Source: Citrobacter gillenii
GTDB lineage: Bacteria; Pseudomonadota; Gammaproteobacteria; Enterobacterales; Enterobacteriaceae
Direction of reading: 5' to 3'
DNA: 64,000 nucleotides
NCBI RefSeq assembly: GCF_013337685.1
Contig: NZ_SUQN01000002.1
Span: forward strand, 248,001 to 312,000
Of the stretch, positions 9,401-20,454 are shown in pieces. The notes below the pieces were generated by a model, which saw nothing but the letters and a program-made list of their open reading frames with translations, was not told the DNA's origin and did not search any database. The translations under genes were made by a program, and so were the position numbers. The number at the start of each line of letters is the position of its first letter. Position 1 is the first letter of the stretch.

Positions 9401-11275
9401 ATGAAAGGACAAGAAACTCGTGGTTTTCAGTCAGAAGTAAAACAGCTTCTGCACCTGATGATCCATTCTCTGTATTCCAATAAAGAAATCTTCCTGCGTG
9501 AGCTTATCTCTAACGCCTCCGATGCGGCAGACAAGCTGCGTTTCCGTGCGCTGTCTAACCCGGACCTGTATGAAGGTGACGGTGAACTGCGCGTGCGTGT
9601 CTCCTTCGATAAAGATAAGCGTACGTTGACCATCGCCGACAACGGCGTGGGGATGAACCGCGATGACGTTATCGATCATCTGGGGACCATTGCTAAATCC
9701 GGTACCAAATCTTTCCTCGAATCTATGGGTTCCGATCAGGCGAAAGACAGCCAGTTGATCGGCCAGTTCGGGGTTGGTTTCTATTCTGCATTTATCGTGG
9801 CTGACAAAGTCACCGTGCGCACCCGTGCAGCGGGCGACAAGCCGGAGAACGGCGTGTTCTGGGAGTCTGCGGGCGAAGGTGAATACACCGTGGCCGACAT
9901 TACCAAAGACGATCGCGGCACCGAAATCACCCTGCACCTGCGTGAAGGGGAAGATGAGTTCCTCGATGACTGGCGTGTACGCTCCATCATCAGCAAATAT
10001 TCTGACCATATCGCCCTGCCGGTAGAGATTGAAAAACAGGAAGAGAAAGACGGTGAAACCGTGGTTTCCTGGGAGAAAATCAACAAGGCGCAGGCGCTGT
10101 GGACGCGTAACAAGTCGGAAATCAAAGACGACGAGTACAACGAATTCTACAAGCACATCGCTCATGACTTCACCGACCCGCTGACCTGGAGCCACAACCG
10201 TGTGGAAGGTAAGCAGGAGTACACCAGCCTGCTGTACATCCCGTCGCAGGCTCCGTGGGATATGTGGAACCGCGATCACAAGCACGGTCTGAAGCTGTAC
10301 GTCCAGCGCGTGTTCATCATGGACGACGCCGAGCAGTTCATGCCGAACTACCTGCGTTTTGTGCGCGGTCTGATAGATTCCAACGATCTGCCGCTGAACG
10401 TGTCCCGTGAGATCCTGCAGGACAGCACCGTCACCCGTAACCTGCGCAGCGCGCTGACCAAACGCGTACTGCAGATGCTGGAAAAACTGGCGAAAGACGA
10501 TGCAGAAAAATACCAGACCTTCTGGAAACAGTTTGGCCTGGTCCTGAAAGAAGGTCCGGCGGAAGACCACGCCAACCAGGAAACCATCGCCAAGCTGATG
10601 CGCTTTGCTTCTACGCACACCGACTCTTCTGCACAGACCGTGTCGCTGGAAGACTACGTGTCGCGGATGAAAGAAGGACAGGAGAAGATTTACTACATCA
10701 CCGCTGACAGCTATGCGGCGGCGAAGAGCAGCCCGCACCTGGAACTGCTGCGTAAGAAAGGCATCGAAGTTCTGTTGCTGTCCGATCGCATCGACGAGTG
10801 GATGATGAACTACCTGACCGAGTTCGACGGCAAGCCGTTCCAGTCCGTTGCTAAAGCTGACGAGTCTATCGACAAACTGGCGGATGAAGTCGACGAATCG
10901 GCAAAAGAAGCTGAAAAAGCGCTGACCCCGTTCGTTGAGCGCGTGAAAAACCTGCTGGGCGATCGCGTGAAAGAAGTGCGCCTGACGCACCGTCTGACCG
11001 ACACACCGGCTATCGTAACCACCGATGCGGACGAAATGAGCACGCAAATGGCGAAGCTGTTTGCCGCTGCGGGTCAGGCCGTACCGGAAGTGAAATATAT
11101 CTTTGAACTCAACCCGGACCACGTGCTGGTTAAACGCACGGCGGATACCCAGGATGATGAGCAGTTTAAAGAGTGGGTTGAACTGCTGCTGGATCAGGCG
11201 CTGTTCGCAGAACGCGGCACGCTGGAAGATCCTAACCAGTTTATCCGTCGCATGAACCAGCTGCTGGTGTCGTAA
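9401..11275 (+). CDS. htpG: Hsp90-family chaperone HtpG
   Basis: HtpG is the bacterial Hsp90, an ATP-driven dimeric chaperone working with DnaK. The 624-residue protein has the GHKL ATPase domain at the N-terminus, with [14 protein letters not shown] and DNGVGM motifs and the glycine-rich lid [12 protein letters not shown] middle domain and the C-terminal dimerisation domain follow, lacking the eukaryotic MEEVD tail. Length equals E. coli HtpG. It is monocistronic here: a sigma-32 promoter lies in front and a strong intrinsic terminator behind. In E. coli adk follows directly; here a 6-kb accessory module intervenes. Confidence 0.97.
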   Translation: MKGQETRGFQSEVKQLLHLMIHSLYSNKEIFLRELISNASDAADKLRFRALSNPDLYEGDGELRVRVSFDKDKRTLTIADNGVGMNRDDVIDHLGTIAKSGTKSFLESMGSDQAKDSQLIGQFGVGFYSAFIVADKVTVRTRAAGDKPENGVFWESAGEGEYTVADITKDDRGTEITLHLREGEDEFLDDWRVRSIISKYSDHIALPVEIEKQEEKDGETVVSWEKINKAQALWTRNKSEIKDDEYNEFYKHIAHDFTDPLTWSHNRVEGKQEYTSLLYIPSQAPWDMWNRDHKHGLKLYVQRVFIMDDAEQFMPNYLRFVRGLIDSNDLPLNVSREILQDSTVTRNLRSALTKRVLQMLEKLAKDDAEKYQTFWKQFGLVLKEGPAEDHANQETIAKLMRFASTHTDSSAQTVSLEDYVSRMKEGQEKIYYITADSYAAAKSSPHLELLRKKGIEVLLLSDRIDEWMMNYLTEFDGKPFQSVAKADESIDKLADEVDESAKEAEKALTPFVERVKNLLGDRVKEVRLTHRLTDTPAIVTTDADEMSTQMAKLFAAAGQAVPEVKYIFELNPDHVLVKRTADTQDDEQFKEWVELLLDQALFAERGTLEDPNQFIRRMNQLLVS

Positions 11276-11301
11276 TTTCACCACAGATTGAGCATTATCG
11301 T

Positions 11302-11329
11302 AAAAGGGCAACGCAGGTTGCCCTTTTTT
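11302..11329. terminator. Intrinsic terminator of htpG
   Basis: AAAAGGGCAAC pairs with GTTGCCCTTTT across a GCAG loop and is followed by more T residues. A-tract and T-tract on both sides make it effective in both directions, so it can also end the convergent GntR gene, whose stop lies 4 bases further on. Confidence 0.92.
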
Positions 11330-11333
11330 ATGC

Positions 11334-12020
11334 TTAACGCATCGACACCGTGGTTACGCTATTGGTTGCCAGCGTTTCCTGGGTGTACTGTGCCAGCTCG
11401 CCGCTTTGCAAATAGACTTTGTGCTTAATACACAAGCTGATTTGTCCTTCCGGTAAACGTAACAGCCACGCCTCATCTGCATTGAGTATTTTCCCCGACC
11501 AGATTTTTACATCGTGACTGATGGCGTAGCCGCAGGTTTGCTCAATATAGTGCAGCACCGACTGGCGACAGTTTTCCTCAGTGAACGCCGGGAACAACGC
11601 CCGCGGCATCCAGGTTTCTTCAATGATAGTCGGCTGCTGGTTAATGATGCGCATGCGACGATAGTGGATCAGCGGTGTATCTGATGGTAAGTCGAAAAGC
11701 GCGGCGATCTCGGGATCGCTCGAAAGTGCGTCGTAACTGAGTACCACGTTGTCCAGCGCCTGATCGCGGTGTATACGCTCTGACAAGGTAATGACATTGT
11801 TGTCCTGATAAAACTCTGGCGGGTTCACGAAGATCCCTGAACCCTGCCGGGTATGGACAAATGACTCTCTTTTCAGCCGCGCAACGGCTTTCTGAATAGT
11901 CGGTCGACTGACGCCATAGCGTTCTGCCAGCGCATGTTCACCTTCGACCGGTTCACCGGCAGCGTATTCCCCTTTGAGGATTTTCTCTCTTAACAACAGG
12001 TAGATATCAAGATACTTCAT
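11334..12020 (-). CDS. GntR/HutC-family transcriptional regulator of the PTS-GRE module
   Basis: The 228-residue protein has an N-terminal winged helix-turn-helix (about residues 1-70, with LAERYGVSRPTIQKAVARL and RQGSGIFV) and a C-terminal UTRA ligand domain, placing it in the HutC subfamily with MngR-like and TreR-like repressors. I start it at the ATG at 12020 (MKYLDIY); an in-frame upstream ATG at 12125 would add 35 non-conserved residues overlapping the PTS gene. It lies 37 bases downstream of the EIIABC gene and is probably co-transcribed. Likely ligand: the phosphorylated product of that PTS. Two TTGTAWTTACAA palindromes at 13989 and 14164 are plausible operators. Confidence 0.85.
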   Translation of the reverse strand: MKYLDIYLLLREKILKGEYAAGEPVEGEHALAERYGVSRPTIQKAVARLKRESFVHTRQGSGIFVNPPEFYQDNNVITLSERIHRDQALDNVVLSYDALSSDPEIAALFDLPSDTPLIHYRRMRIINQQPTIIEETWMPRALFPAFTEENCRQSVLHYIEQTCGYAISHDVKIWSGKILNADEAWLLRLPEGQISLCIKHKVYLQSGELAQYTQETLATNSVTTVSMR

Positions 12021-12057
12021 GGCGTCCGTTCTGGCGCGTCTGACGACGCGCCCTTGG

Positions 12058-13968
12058 TTAGGCTTGCGATTGAACGAGTAATTGCTGCTTTTTCGCCATT
12101 CTAAGTCGTTTGAGCACAATAGCAATTGCGGCTGTGGTGATAATGCCGCCGCTCATTGCGATCAACGCCATCAGTGGCTGATCGAAACCGCCGAGCAGCA
12201 CGATAATTGGCCCACCATGTGCGACATTGCAATGTAATCCGAAAACAAAACCGAGGATGCATGCCACCGCAGAGCCAATCATGTTGGCTGGAATAACAGA
12301 CAGCGGATCGCGGGCGGCAAAGGGAATCGCGCCCTCAGAAATTCCGACCAGTCCCATCGCCGCTGCCGCCTTACCGTTTTCGAACTCCTCGTCATCAAAT
12401 AACGTAAAGCGTCTGCCAATAAAGGCCGCCAGCGCCATACCCAGTGGCGCAACCGGAATGGCCGCTGCCTGCGCGCCCATAAACTGAGTTTGCCCCTGGG
12501 CGATAAGACCCACGCTGAACATGAAGACCACTTTGCCAAACGGTCCCCCCATATCAAAGCCCTGCATTAGCCCCATCACCAGACCGATTAAAATAATATT
12601 ACCCGTGGAAAGGTTGGTCAGCAGATGATTCAGGAAGGCCATCAGATCAGCAACTGGTGCACCAATAACAAAGATAAATAATGCGGCGATGAAGGCGGTG
12701 CCCGCAATCGGCGCGATCATGATAGGCACCAGCGGCAGCAGCATTTTGTGCCATGAAAGGTGGGTCAGCCAGCGGATGAAATAACCCACCAGCAGTCCGG
12801 CAATAATTGCACCGATAAACCCGCAGCCGGCGCTGGCTCCGTAAAACGAACCGGTATTGGCAATCCAGCCGCCGATAAGCCCTGGAGCCAGGGCGGGCCG
12901 CTCGCCAATGGCGAATGCAATATACCCGGCGAGGACTGGAATCATCAGCGTGAAGCCAACGACGCCGACATTCAGTACTTGATTCCACAGGCTTCCTTCC
13001 GGGATAGCCAGTCCGGACGGTGTCGGCACGCCACCCAGTGCCAGCGCGAGGGCAATCATTAACCCGCCGGTGACCACAAACGGGATCATATAGGAGACCC
13101 CATTCATCAGAGACTTGTACAACTGGCTGCGTACCGTGGTGCTCGACGTCTGGGTCTTCGTTGTGGCTCTCGCCTGGTAAGGCTGTGCCGCCAGGGCCTG
13201 GTGAATCAATCCCTGTGCATCTTTGATGGCCGCTTTGACCCCAGTAATCACCACCTTTTTGCCATTAAAACGGTCCAAATCGACCTGCTTATCGCAGGCG
13301 ACGACAATGGCGTCAGCCCGGGCGATATCAGCGTCGCTGGGTACATTTTTGACGCCAATAGAGCCGTTGGTTTCAACAATGGCTTCATAACCCATTTCCG
13401 CAGCGGCTTTTTCCAGCATCTCAGCGGCCAGGTAAGTGTGCGCGATACCCACCGGGCAGCCGGTTACGCCGATAATCAGCCCACGAGAGGCCTCAGCACT
13501 AACCTTTTCGTGACACGCCTCTTGTTGGCAGAAATAGTCCACGACCGCCTGAACGTCCTGACAGGCCAGGATCTGCCTGACGCTGTCCTCTTCGACCAGA
13601 CGTGAAGAGATCTGTGCCAACACATCGATATGCGCAGTGCTGGCCTGTTTTGCTGAGGCGATCATCAGGATCAGATGTGTCGGCTGGCCATCTTCCGCGC
13701 CATAATCAATGCCCTGACGGCTGATACCTATCGCCACCGCCGGTGATAAAACGCTGTCGCAACGTGCGTGCGGCAGCGCAACGCCGCCTTCAAATCCAGT
13801 ATTCCCGGTCTCTTCTCGTGCCCATACCTCCTGGAGAAACGCGTCGGTGTCGCGAATTTTATTCGCGCGCAATAACAGGTCGGCGAGTTCAGCAAGTGCC
13901 GCGTCTTTTTGGTTTGATTTGAGATCCAGACAAATCAACGCCGGTTGAACAAGGTCGTTTATCTTCAC
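12058..13968 (-). CDS. Fused fructose-family PTS EIIABC permease, substrate unknown
   Basis: A single 636-residue chain carries EIIA (about 1-150, phospho-histidine H67 in GVALPHARCD), EIIB (about 160-260, phospho-cysteine C171 in VTGCPVGIAHTYLAAE) and a membrane EIIC (about 280-630, some nine or ten hydrophobic segments). This is the domain order of MngA-type mannosyl-glycerate and fructose permeases. It imports a sugar or related compound and phosphorylates it during passage. The start is a GTG at 13968. It is divergent from the glycyl radical enzyme across 241 bases and followed by its likely repressor. The substrate cannot be read from sequence; the partner enzyme suggests an anaerobically used polyol or sugar derivative. 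Confidence 0.88.
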   Translation of the reverse strand: MKINDLVQPALICLDLKSNQKDAALAELADLLLRANKIRDTDAFLQEVWAREETGNTGFEGGVALPHARCDSVLSPAVAIGISRQGIDYGAEDGQPTHLILMIASAKQASTAHIDVLAQISSRLVEEDSVRQILACQDVQAVVDYFCQQEACHEKVSAEASRGLIIGVTGCPVGIAHTYLAAEMLEKAAAEMGYEAIVETNGSIGVKNVPSDADIARADAIVVACDKQVDLDRFNGKKVVITGVKAAIKDAQGLIHQALAAQPYQARATTKTQTSSTTVRSQLYKSLMNGVSYMIPFVVTGGLMIALALALGGVPTPSGLAIPEGSLWNQVLNVGVVGFTLMIPVLAGYIAFAIGERPALAPGLIGGWIANTGSFYGASAGCGFIGAIIAGLLVGYFIRWLTHLSWHKMLLPLVPIMIAPIAGTAFIAALFIFVIGAPVADLMAFLNHLLTNLSTGNIILIGLVMGLMQGFDMGGPFGKVVFMFSVGLIAQGQTQFMGAQAAAIPVAPLGMALAAFIGRRFTLFDDEEFENGKAAAAMGLVGISEGAIPFAARDPLSVIPANMIGSAVACILGFVFGLHCNVAHGGPIIVLLGGFDQPLMALIAMSGGIITTAAIAIVLKRLRMAKKQQLLVQSQA

Positions 13969-13988
13969 AGTAGACTCTCTATGATTAT

Positions 13989-14000
13989 TTGTATTTACAA
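13989..14000. promoter_or_regulatory. Candidate GntR operator, PTS side
   Basis: TTGTATTTACAA is a near-perfect palindrome 20 bases upstream of the EIIABC GTG. The same motif recurs at 14164. HutC/TreR-type regulators are known to bind TTGTA..TACAA sites. Confidence 0.6.
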
Positions 14001-14037
14001 CTTTCGCAGAGGCTAAAAGTTTACCTGCGAAATGATC

Positions 14038-14051
14038 TTGATATTGATCAT
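14038..14051. promoter_or_regulatory. FNR-like site, PTS side
   Basis: TTGAT-ATTG-ATCAT matches the FNR consensus TTGATNNNNATCAA at nine of ten positions. It lies about 70 bases upstream of the PTS start and suggests anaerobic activation. Confidence 0.5.
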
Positions 14052-14139
14052 CTCTTTAGATGCGTATTTGACTGTTATTTCGGTTATGCAGGCTGTTTCA
14101 CACAATGTGATTGATGATGATTTGTTCGTTTATTGATTT

Positions 14140-14153
14140 TTGATTTAGGTCAA
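14140..14153. promoter_or_regulatory. FNR-like site, GRE side
   Basis: TTGAT-TTAG-GTCAA matches the FNR consensus at nine of ten positions. Its centre is about 41.5 bases before a start site predicted from a GTTAAT -10-like hexamer at 14176-14181, the classic class II activator position. The start site itself is inferred. Confidence 0.5.
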
Positions 14154-14163
14154 GGATCGTAAT

Positions 14164-14175
14164 TTGTAATTACAA
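14164..14175. promoter_or_regulatory. Candidate GntR operator, GRE side
   Basis: TTGTAATTACAA is a perfect 12-bp palindrome, the twin of 13989-14000. It sits between the FNR-like box and the likely -10 of the GRE gene, an ideal place for repression. Confidence 0.62.
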
Positions 14176-14209
14176 GTTAATAGGGGGCGTTTCTTTTGGA
14201 GGCAGGGCC

Positions 14210-16501
14210 GTGAGCAAACAAGCGATTATCGCCGAACAAGTTGATGTGAATAAAAAGATCCCGTGCGAAAAAAGCCCGGAAGAACAACTCGCGATTATGG
14301 AGGCCTACACCGAGGCGTTTCAGTCAACCCCGGAGCGTTTTCAGCGCGAGGTCCGCTGTCTGCAGGCGCTTTACCCCACGCTGTTCCGCCGTCCCTGTGC
14401 TGACGATCTGATCCTGGGACGCGTCGATGCGCTGCCGATTGGTTTTGGCTGCGTCACCTCAGTTGGCGGTGTGGGTCATTACTGCAATTTTGCCCGGCTG
14501 GACGAACTGCGGAAAATGCTGGAGTTCCCCGACCAACAATACCGAATCGATGTGCTTGAGCGCTTCTGGCGCGAGCATGACACCCGTTCCGTCTATTTTC
14601 GCCAGGCGCTGACCGATGACACGCTCGGCAAATTCGTTGACGTTAACTTTCCGGCGATTGCGACGGCGCGTTTAAGCGGCATGTATCTGGATTATCCGCA
14701 GTTGATGACGCTTGGGATCGGTGGGTTGCTGCAACGCATCGAACAGCAGCAACTGCAGGCTGAACGCGCCGGGGATGAGGCCGCGGTGCAGTTACAGCAA
14801 TCTTTCAAGGACGTACTGGGCATTTTGCAGCAGGTGATTGACCGTCACATTGAAATAGCTGCCGATGAGATGGTGGAATGCACGGATGTGGAGCGCTGTA
14901 AGCATCTGCTGCTGTTAATGCGCGAGTTGGGCGCTATTCGTCATGACAAACCTGCAACTTTCATCCAGGGGATTGAACTGAGCTGGCTCTACAGCCTGTG
15001 TGCTGGCGTGGTGAATTATGGCCGTATGGATGACTACCTGGGTGATTTATTGGTGGCCGATCTTGACGCCGGACGTCTAAGCGAACGCCAGGCCATTGCG
15101 TGTATCCGTTCCCACTACCGCCTGATTGAAGCGCGGAAAACCACGGTGAATGGTCGCGTGGTGGTTGGCGGGAAAGGGCGGCGTAACCCGAAAAATGCGG
15201 ATGTCTATTGTCGACTGGCGATCCAAGCCGTTGAGGAAAATGGTGATACGGAACCGCAATTTACTTTACGTATTTATCAGGGAATGGACAACGCAATCTG
15301 GCAACAGGCATTGACGGTGATTGGCACCGGCCTGACCTATCCCATTCTGTATAACGATGACGTCAATATTCCGGCGGTGATGGACGCGATGCAGGTGGGG
15401 GAAACGGAGGCCGAGCAGTATGTTCCTTTTGGCTGCGGCGAGTTTGTGCTGGCCGGGCGAAGTGTAGGCACGCCGAATACCTGTATTAACCTGCTTAAAA
15501 TTCTCAATATCTCGCTCAGCGGCGGCATCGATTTTTGGGATGATAAACAAAAAAGCGGCGGTGTGGCGTTAACCCCGCCAGAACAGATATCGTGCTTTGA
15601 TGACGTGCTGAATAACTACCAGCGGTTGCTGGATTACTACATTGATATCACGGCGCACGCTCAGGCGTTGTCGTATCGGGTGATGAATGAACAGGTCGGC
15701 TTCTTGTTTACCTCGATCCTGACGGCAGACTGCGTGGCGCGCGATAAGGCGCTGCTTGACGGCGGCGTGCGCTACCTCGGCGGTACTAACGAAACCTATG
15801 GCAATACCAATGCGGCAGATTCACTGGCGGCAATCAAACAGGTTATTTTTACCGAGCAGCGTTATGACTACACAACGTTGATTGCGGCGCTGAAAGCGGA
15901 TTTCGTGGGCTATGACGACCTCAAGCGGGCACTGATCGCGGCGACTAAGTTTGGTAATGATGACAATGCGGCGGATGACCTGGCGGTGATGATGCATCGC
16001 TATGTTTGTACCGGCGTACGCGATGCGGCGAGGCGAGTAGGGCTGGACAGCTATCTGGTGGTGATCATCAACAATCAGGTGAATACCGAATGGGGGCGTG
16101 CAACCAGCGCTTCAGCCGATGGGCGGCATAAAGGTATTTATATGAGCAACGCCAACAACCCGCAGAGTGGGGCGGATAAAAATGGTCCGACGGCGATGCT
16201 GAACTCACTGCTGAAACTGGAGGCAAAATATCACGCCGGTTCGGTACAAAACATCAAATTCAGCAAAGGGTTATTCAACACCCGTCGCCCGCTGGTGGAG
16301 GCGTTGATGCACTCTTATTTTGAGCGCGGCGGGCCGCAGTTGATGGTCAGCGTGGTGGGTAAGGGGGAGTTGGAGGCGGCGTACCAACACCCGGAAAACT
16401 ACCCTAATTTGATTGTTCGCGTCGGTGGTTTTAGTGCGCGTTTTGTCAATCTGGACCGAGATGTACAGCAGGAAATCCTGAACCGTACGCTGAACGACTG
16501 A
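14210..16501 (+). CDS. Glycyl radical enzyme of the pyruvate formate-lyase superfamily, substrate unknown
   Basis: The 763-residue protein has both hallmarks of a glycyl radical enzyme: an active-site thiyl cysteine C409 in the motif FGCGE, and a C-terminal radical glycine G740 in RVGGFSARF. A carboxylate two residues after the cysteine (E411) is typical of GRE eliminases and dehydratases and absent from true pyruvate formate-lyase, which uses adjacent cysteines. The glycine between them replaces the usual V or I. Start is a GTG at 14210 behind GGAGG at 14198-14202. The dedicated activase follows after 5 bases. With the divergent PTS it probably acts on a phosphorylated imported compound. It is clearly divergent from E. 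coli PflB and from YbiW; no substrate is assigned. Confidence 0.88.
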   Translation: MSKQAIIAEQVDVNKKIPCEKSPEEQLAIMEAYTEAFQSTPERFQREVRCLQALYPTLFRRPCADDLILGRVDALPIGFGCVTSVGGVGHYCNFARLDELRKMLEFPDQQYRIDVLERFWREHDTRSVYFRQALTDDTLGKFVDVNFPAIATARLSGMYLDYPQLMTLGIGGLLQRIEQQQLQAERAGDEAAVQLQQSFKDVLGILQQVIDRHIEIAADEMVECTDVERCKHLLLLMRELGAIRHDKPATFIQGIELSWLYSLCAGVVNYGRMDDYLGDLLVADLDAGRLSERQAIACIRSHYRLIEARKTTVNGRVVVGGKGRRNPKNADVYCRLAIQAVEENGDTEPQFTLRIYQGMDNAIWQQALTVIGTGLTYPILYNDDVNIPAVMDAMQVGETEAEQYVPFGCGEFVLAGRSVGTPNTCINLLKILNISLSGGIDFWDDKQKSGGVALTPPEQISCFDDVLNNYQRLLDYYIDITAHAQALSYRVMNEQVGFLFTSILTADCVARDKALLDGGVRYLGGTNETYGNTNAADSLAAIKQVIFTEQRYDYTTLIAALKADFVGYDDLKRALIAATKFGNDDNAADDLAVMMHRYVCTGVRDAARRVGLDSYLVVIINNQVNTEWGRATSASADGRHKGIYMSNANNPQSGADKNGPTAMLNSLLKLEAKYHAGSVQNIKFSKGLFNTRRPLVEALMHSYFERGGPQLMVSVVGKGELEAAYQHPENYPNLIVRVGGFSARFVNLDRDVQQEILNRTLND

Positions 16502-16506
16502 GGTGG

Positions 16507-17415
16507 ATGATGAGCGAAGCGGGCACGGTTTTTGATATTCAGAAATTTTCACTGCACGATGGGCCGGGGATCCGCACCACCGTCTTTCTGAAAGGATGCC
16601 AGATGCGCTGCGTCTGGTGCCACAATCCGGAGTCGCTGAGAGCCGAAAAGCAGCTGGCGTTTCTGGAACATAAGTGCCTGCAATGTCAGCGTTGCGCAGA
16701 GGTCTGTCCGCACGGATGCCACCAGTTTGCCCAAGGGCGGCATGAGATAGATTATGCCGCCTGTCAGGCGTGCGGACGCTGCGTTGAGGCATGCCCGGCG
16801 CAGGCGCTTAAAATCTATGGGCAGACCCGGAAGGTGACTGAGATCCTTGAAGAGGTCATCAAGGATAAACCCTACTTTGACAAAACCGGGGGCGGCATAA
16901 CCTTGTCCGGCGGGGAGGCGATGTTCCAGTTTCCCTTTGCGCTGGCGCTGGCAAAAGCGGCGAAAACCGCCGGTTTGCACGTCTGTCTTGAAACGAACGG
17001 CGCCTCTCGTCCCGAGCGGTATCGCGAAATCGCCCCGTGGGTGGATCTGTTTCTTCTCGATTACAAAGTGACCGACGCGCGTGCACATAAAGCCCATACC
17101 GGTATTGCGAAACACGTGGTGGAGAGCACGCTGGACACGCTTAATGAGATTGGCGCACAGGTGATCCTGCGCTGCCCGCTGATTCCGGGATATAACCTCA
17201 ATGATGCGCATCTGGCGGCGATCCGCACGATAACCGAACGCTATGCGGCTATCCTGCACAGTGAAATATTGCCCTACCATAATCTCGGCATGGCGAAACA
17301 TCGTGAGCTTGGACAGATCCCGGTATGCACGATTAGCGTACCGGATGAGGCAACTGTGGCACAGGCACTGGAAAAATTGAATCAGAACGCAGGAAAGACC
17401 GTGCGTCGGGGGTAA
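16507..17415 (+). CDS. Radical-SAM glycyl radical enzyme activase
   Basis: This 302-residue enzyme installs the glycyl radical on its partner using S-adenosylmethionine. The radical-SAM cluster is CX3CX2C at C31, C35 and C38 in KGCQMRCVWCHNPE. Inserted behind it are two ferredoxin-type [4Fe-4S] motifs, C57/C60/C63/C67 and C86/C89/C92/C96, as in activases of dehydratase-type GREs but not in PflA. The SAM-binding GGE motif is at TLSGGEAMFQ. It starts at 16507 or at the adjacent ATG at 16510, behind GAGGTGG. The gene is the last of the plus-strand pair; adk follows after 165 bases with its own promoter. Confidence 0.92.
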   Translation: MMSEAGTVFDIQKFSLHDGPGIRTTVFLKGCQMRCVWCHNPESLRAEKQLAFLEHKCLQCQRCAEVCPHGCHQFAQGRHEIDYAACQACGRCVEACPAQALKIYGQTRKVTEILEEVIKDKPYFDKTGGGITLSGGEAMFQFPFALALAKAAKTAGLHVCLETNGASRPERYREIAPWVDLFLLDYKVTDARAHKAHTGIAKHVVESTLDTLNEIGAQVILRCPLIPGYNLNDAHLAAIRTITERYAAILHSEILPYHNLGMAKHRELGQIPVCTISVPDEATVAQALEKLNQNAGKTVRRG

Positions 17416-17505
17416 GCGCGGGGTGTTTGGGTAGAATATAGCGTACGCAATTAATGATATTTCACGATATCCTGCTGTTAAACGTTTCAGCGTCAAGCGC
17501 CTTTC

Positions 17506-17534
17506 TTGAGCCAATTGCGTGATGGTGGTATCGT
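17506..17534 (+). promoter_or_regulatory. Candidate adk promoter
   Basis: TTGAGC and TATCGT are spaced by 17 bases, 46 bases before the adk ATG. Each hexamer matches the sigma-70 consensus at four of six positions. Confidence 0.45.
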
Positions 17535-17538
17535 TTAG

Positions 17539-18225
<687 letters not shown>

Positions 18226-18244
18226 GTTTTAGCGTTGTGAACCC

Positions 18245-20301
<2,057 letters not shown>

Positions 20302-20454
20302 AAAACGCTCCTTGTAAAAGGTGATGTATTGTAGAAATTAACGGCAGATAAACTGCGATCTCACCGCCCGATATTGAAAATTAGCACCGCATCGCGCGCG
20401 CAGGAGGGAATGTGCTACCATGCATCGCTCAGTTAACCACCCGTAAAATCGACC

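Noticed and set aside
9431-11311. 626-codon open frame antisense to almost all of htpG
   Set aside because: It mirrors the codon pattern of htpG, has no ribosome-binding site or recognisable domain, and htpG is certain. Long antisense frames are common opposite highly biased genes.
12021-12125. Longer start for the GntR regulator
   Set aside because: The extra 35 residues precede the conserved DNA-binding domain and overlap the PTS coding end.
14098-14110. TCACA-CAA-TGTGA as a CRP site
   Set aside because: The half sites are in the reverse order and with the wrong spacing for CRP (TGTGA-N6-TCACA). Kept only as an unexplained dyad.
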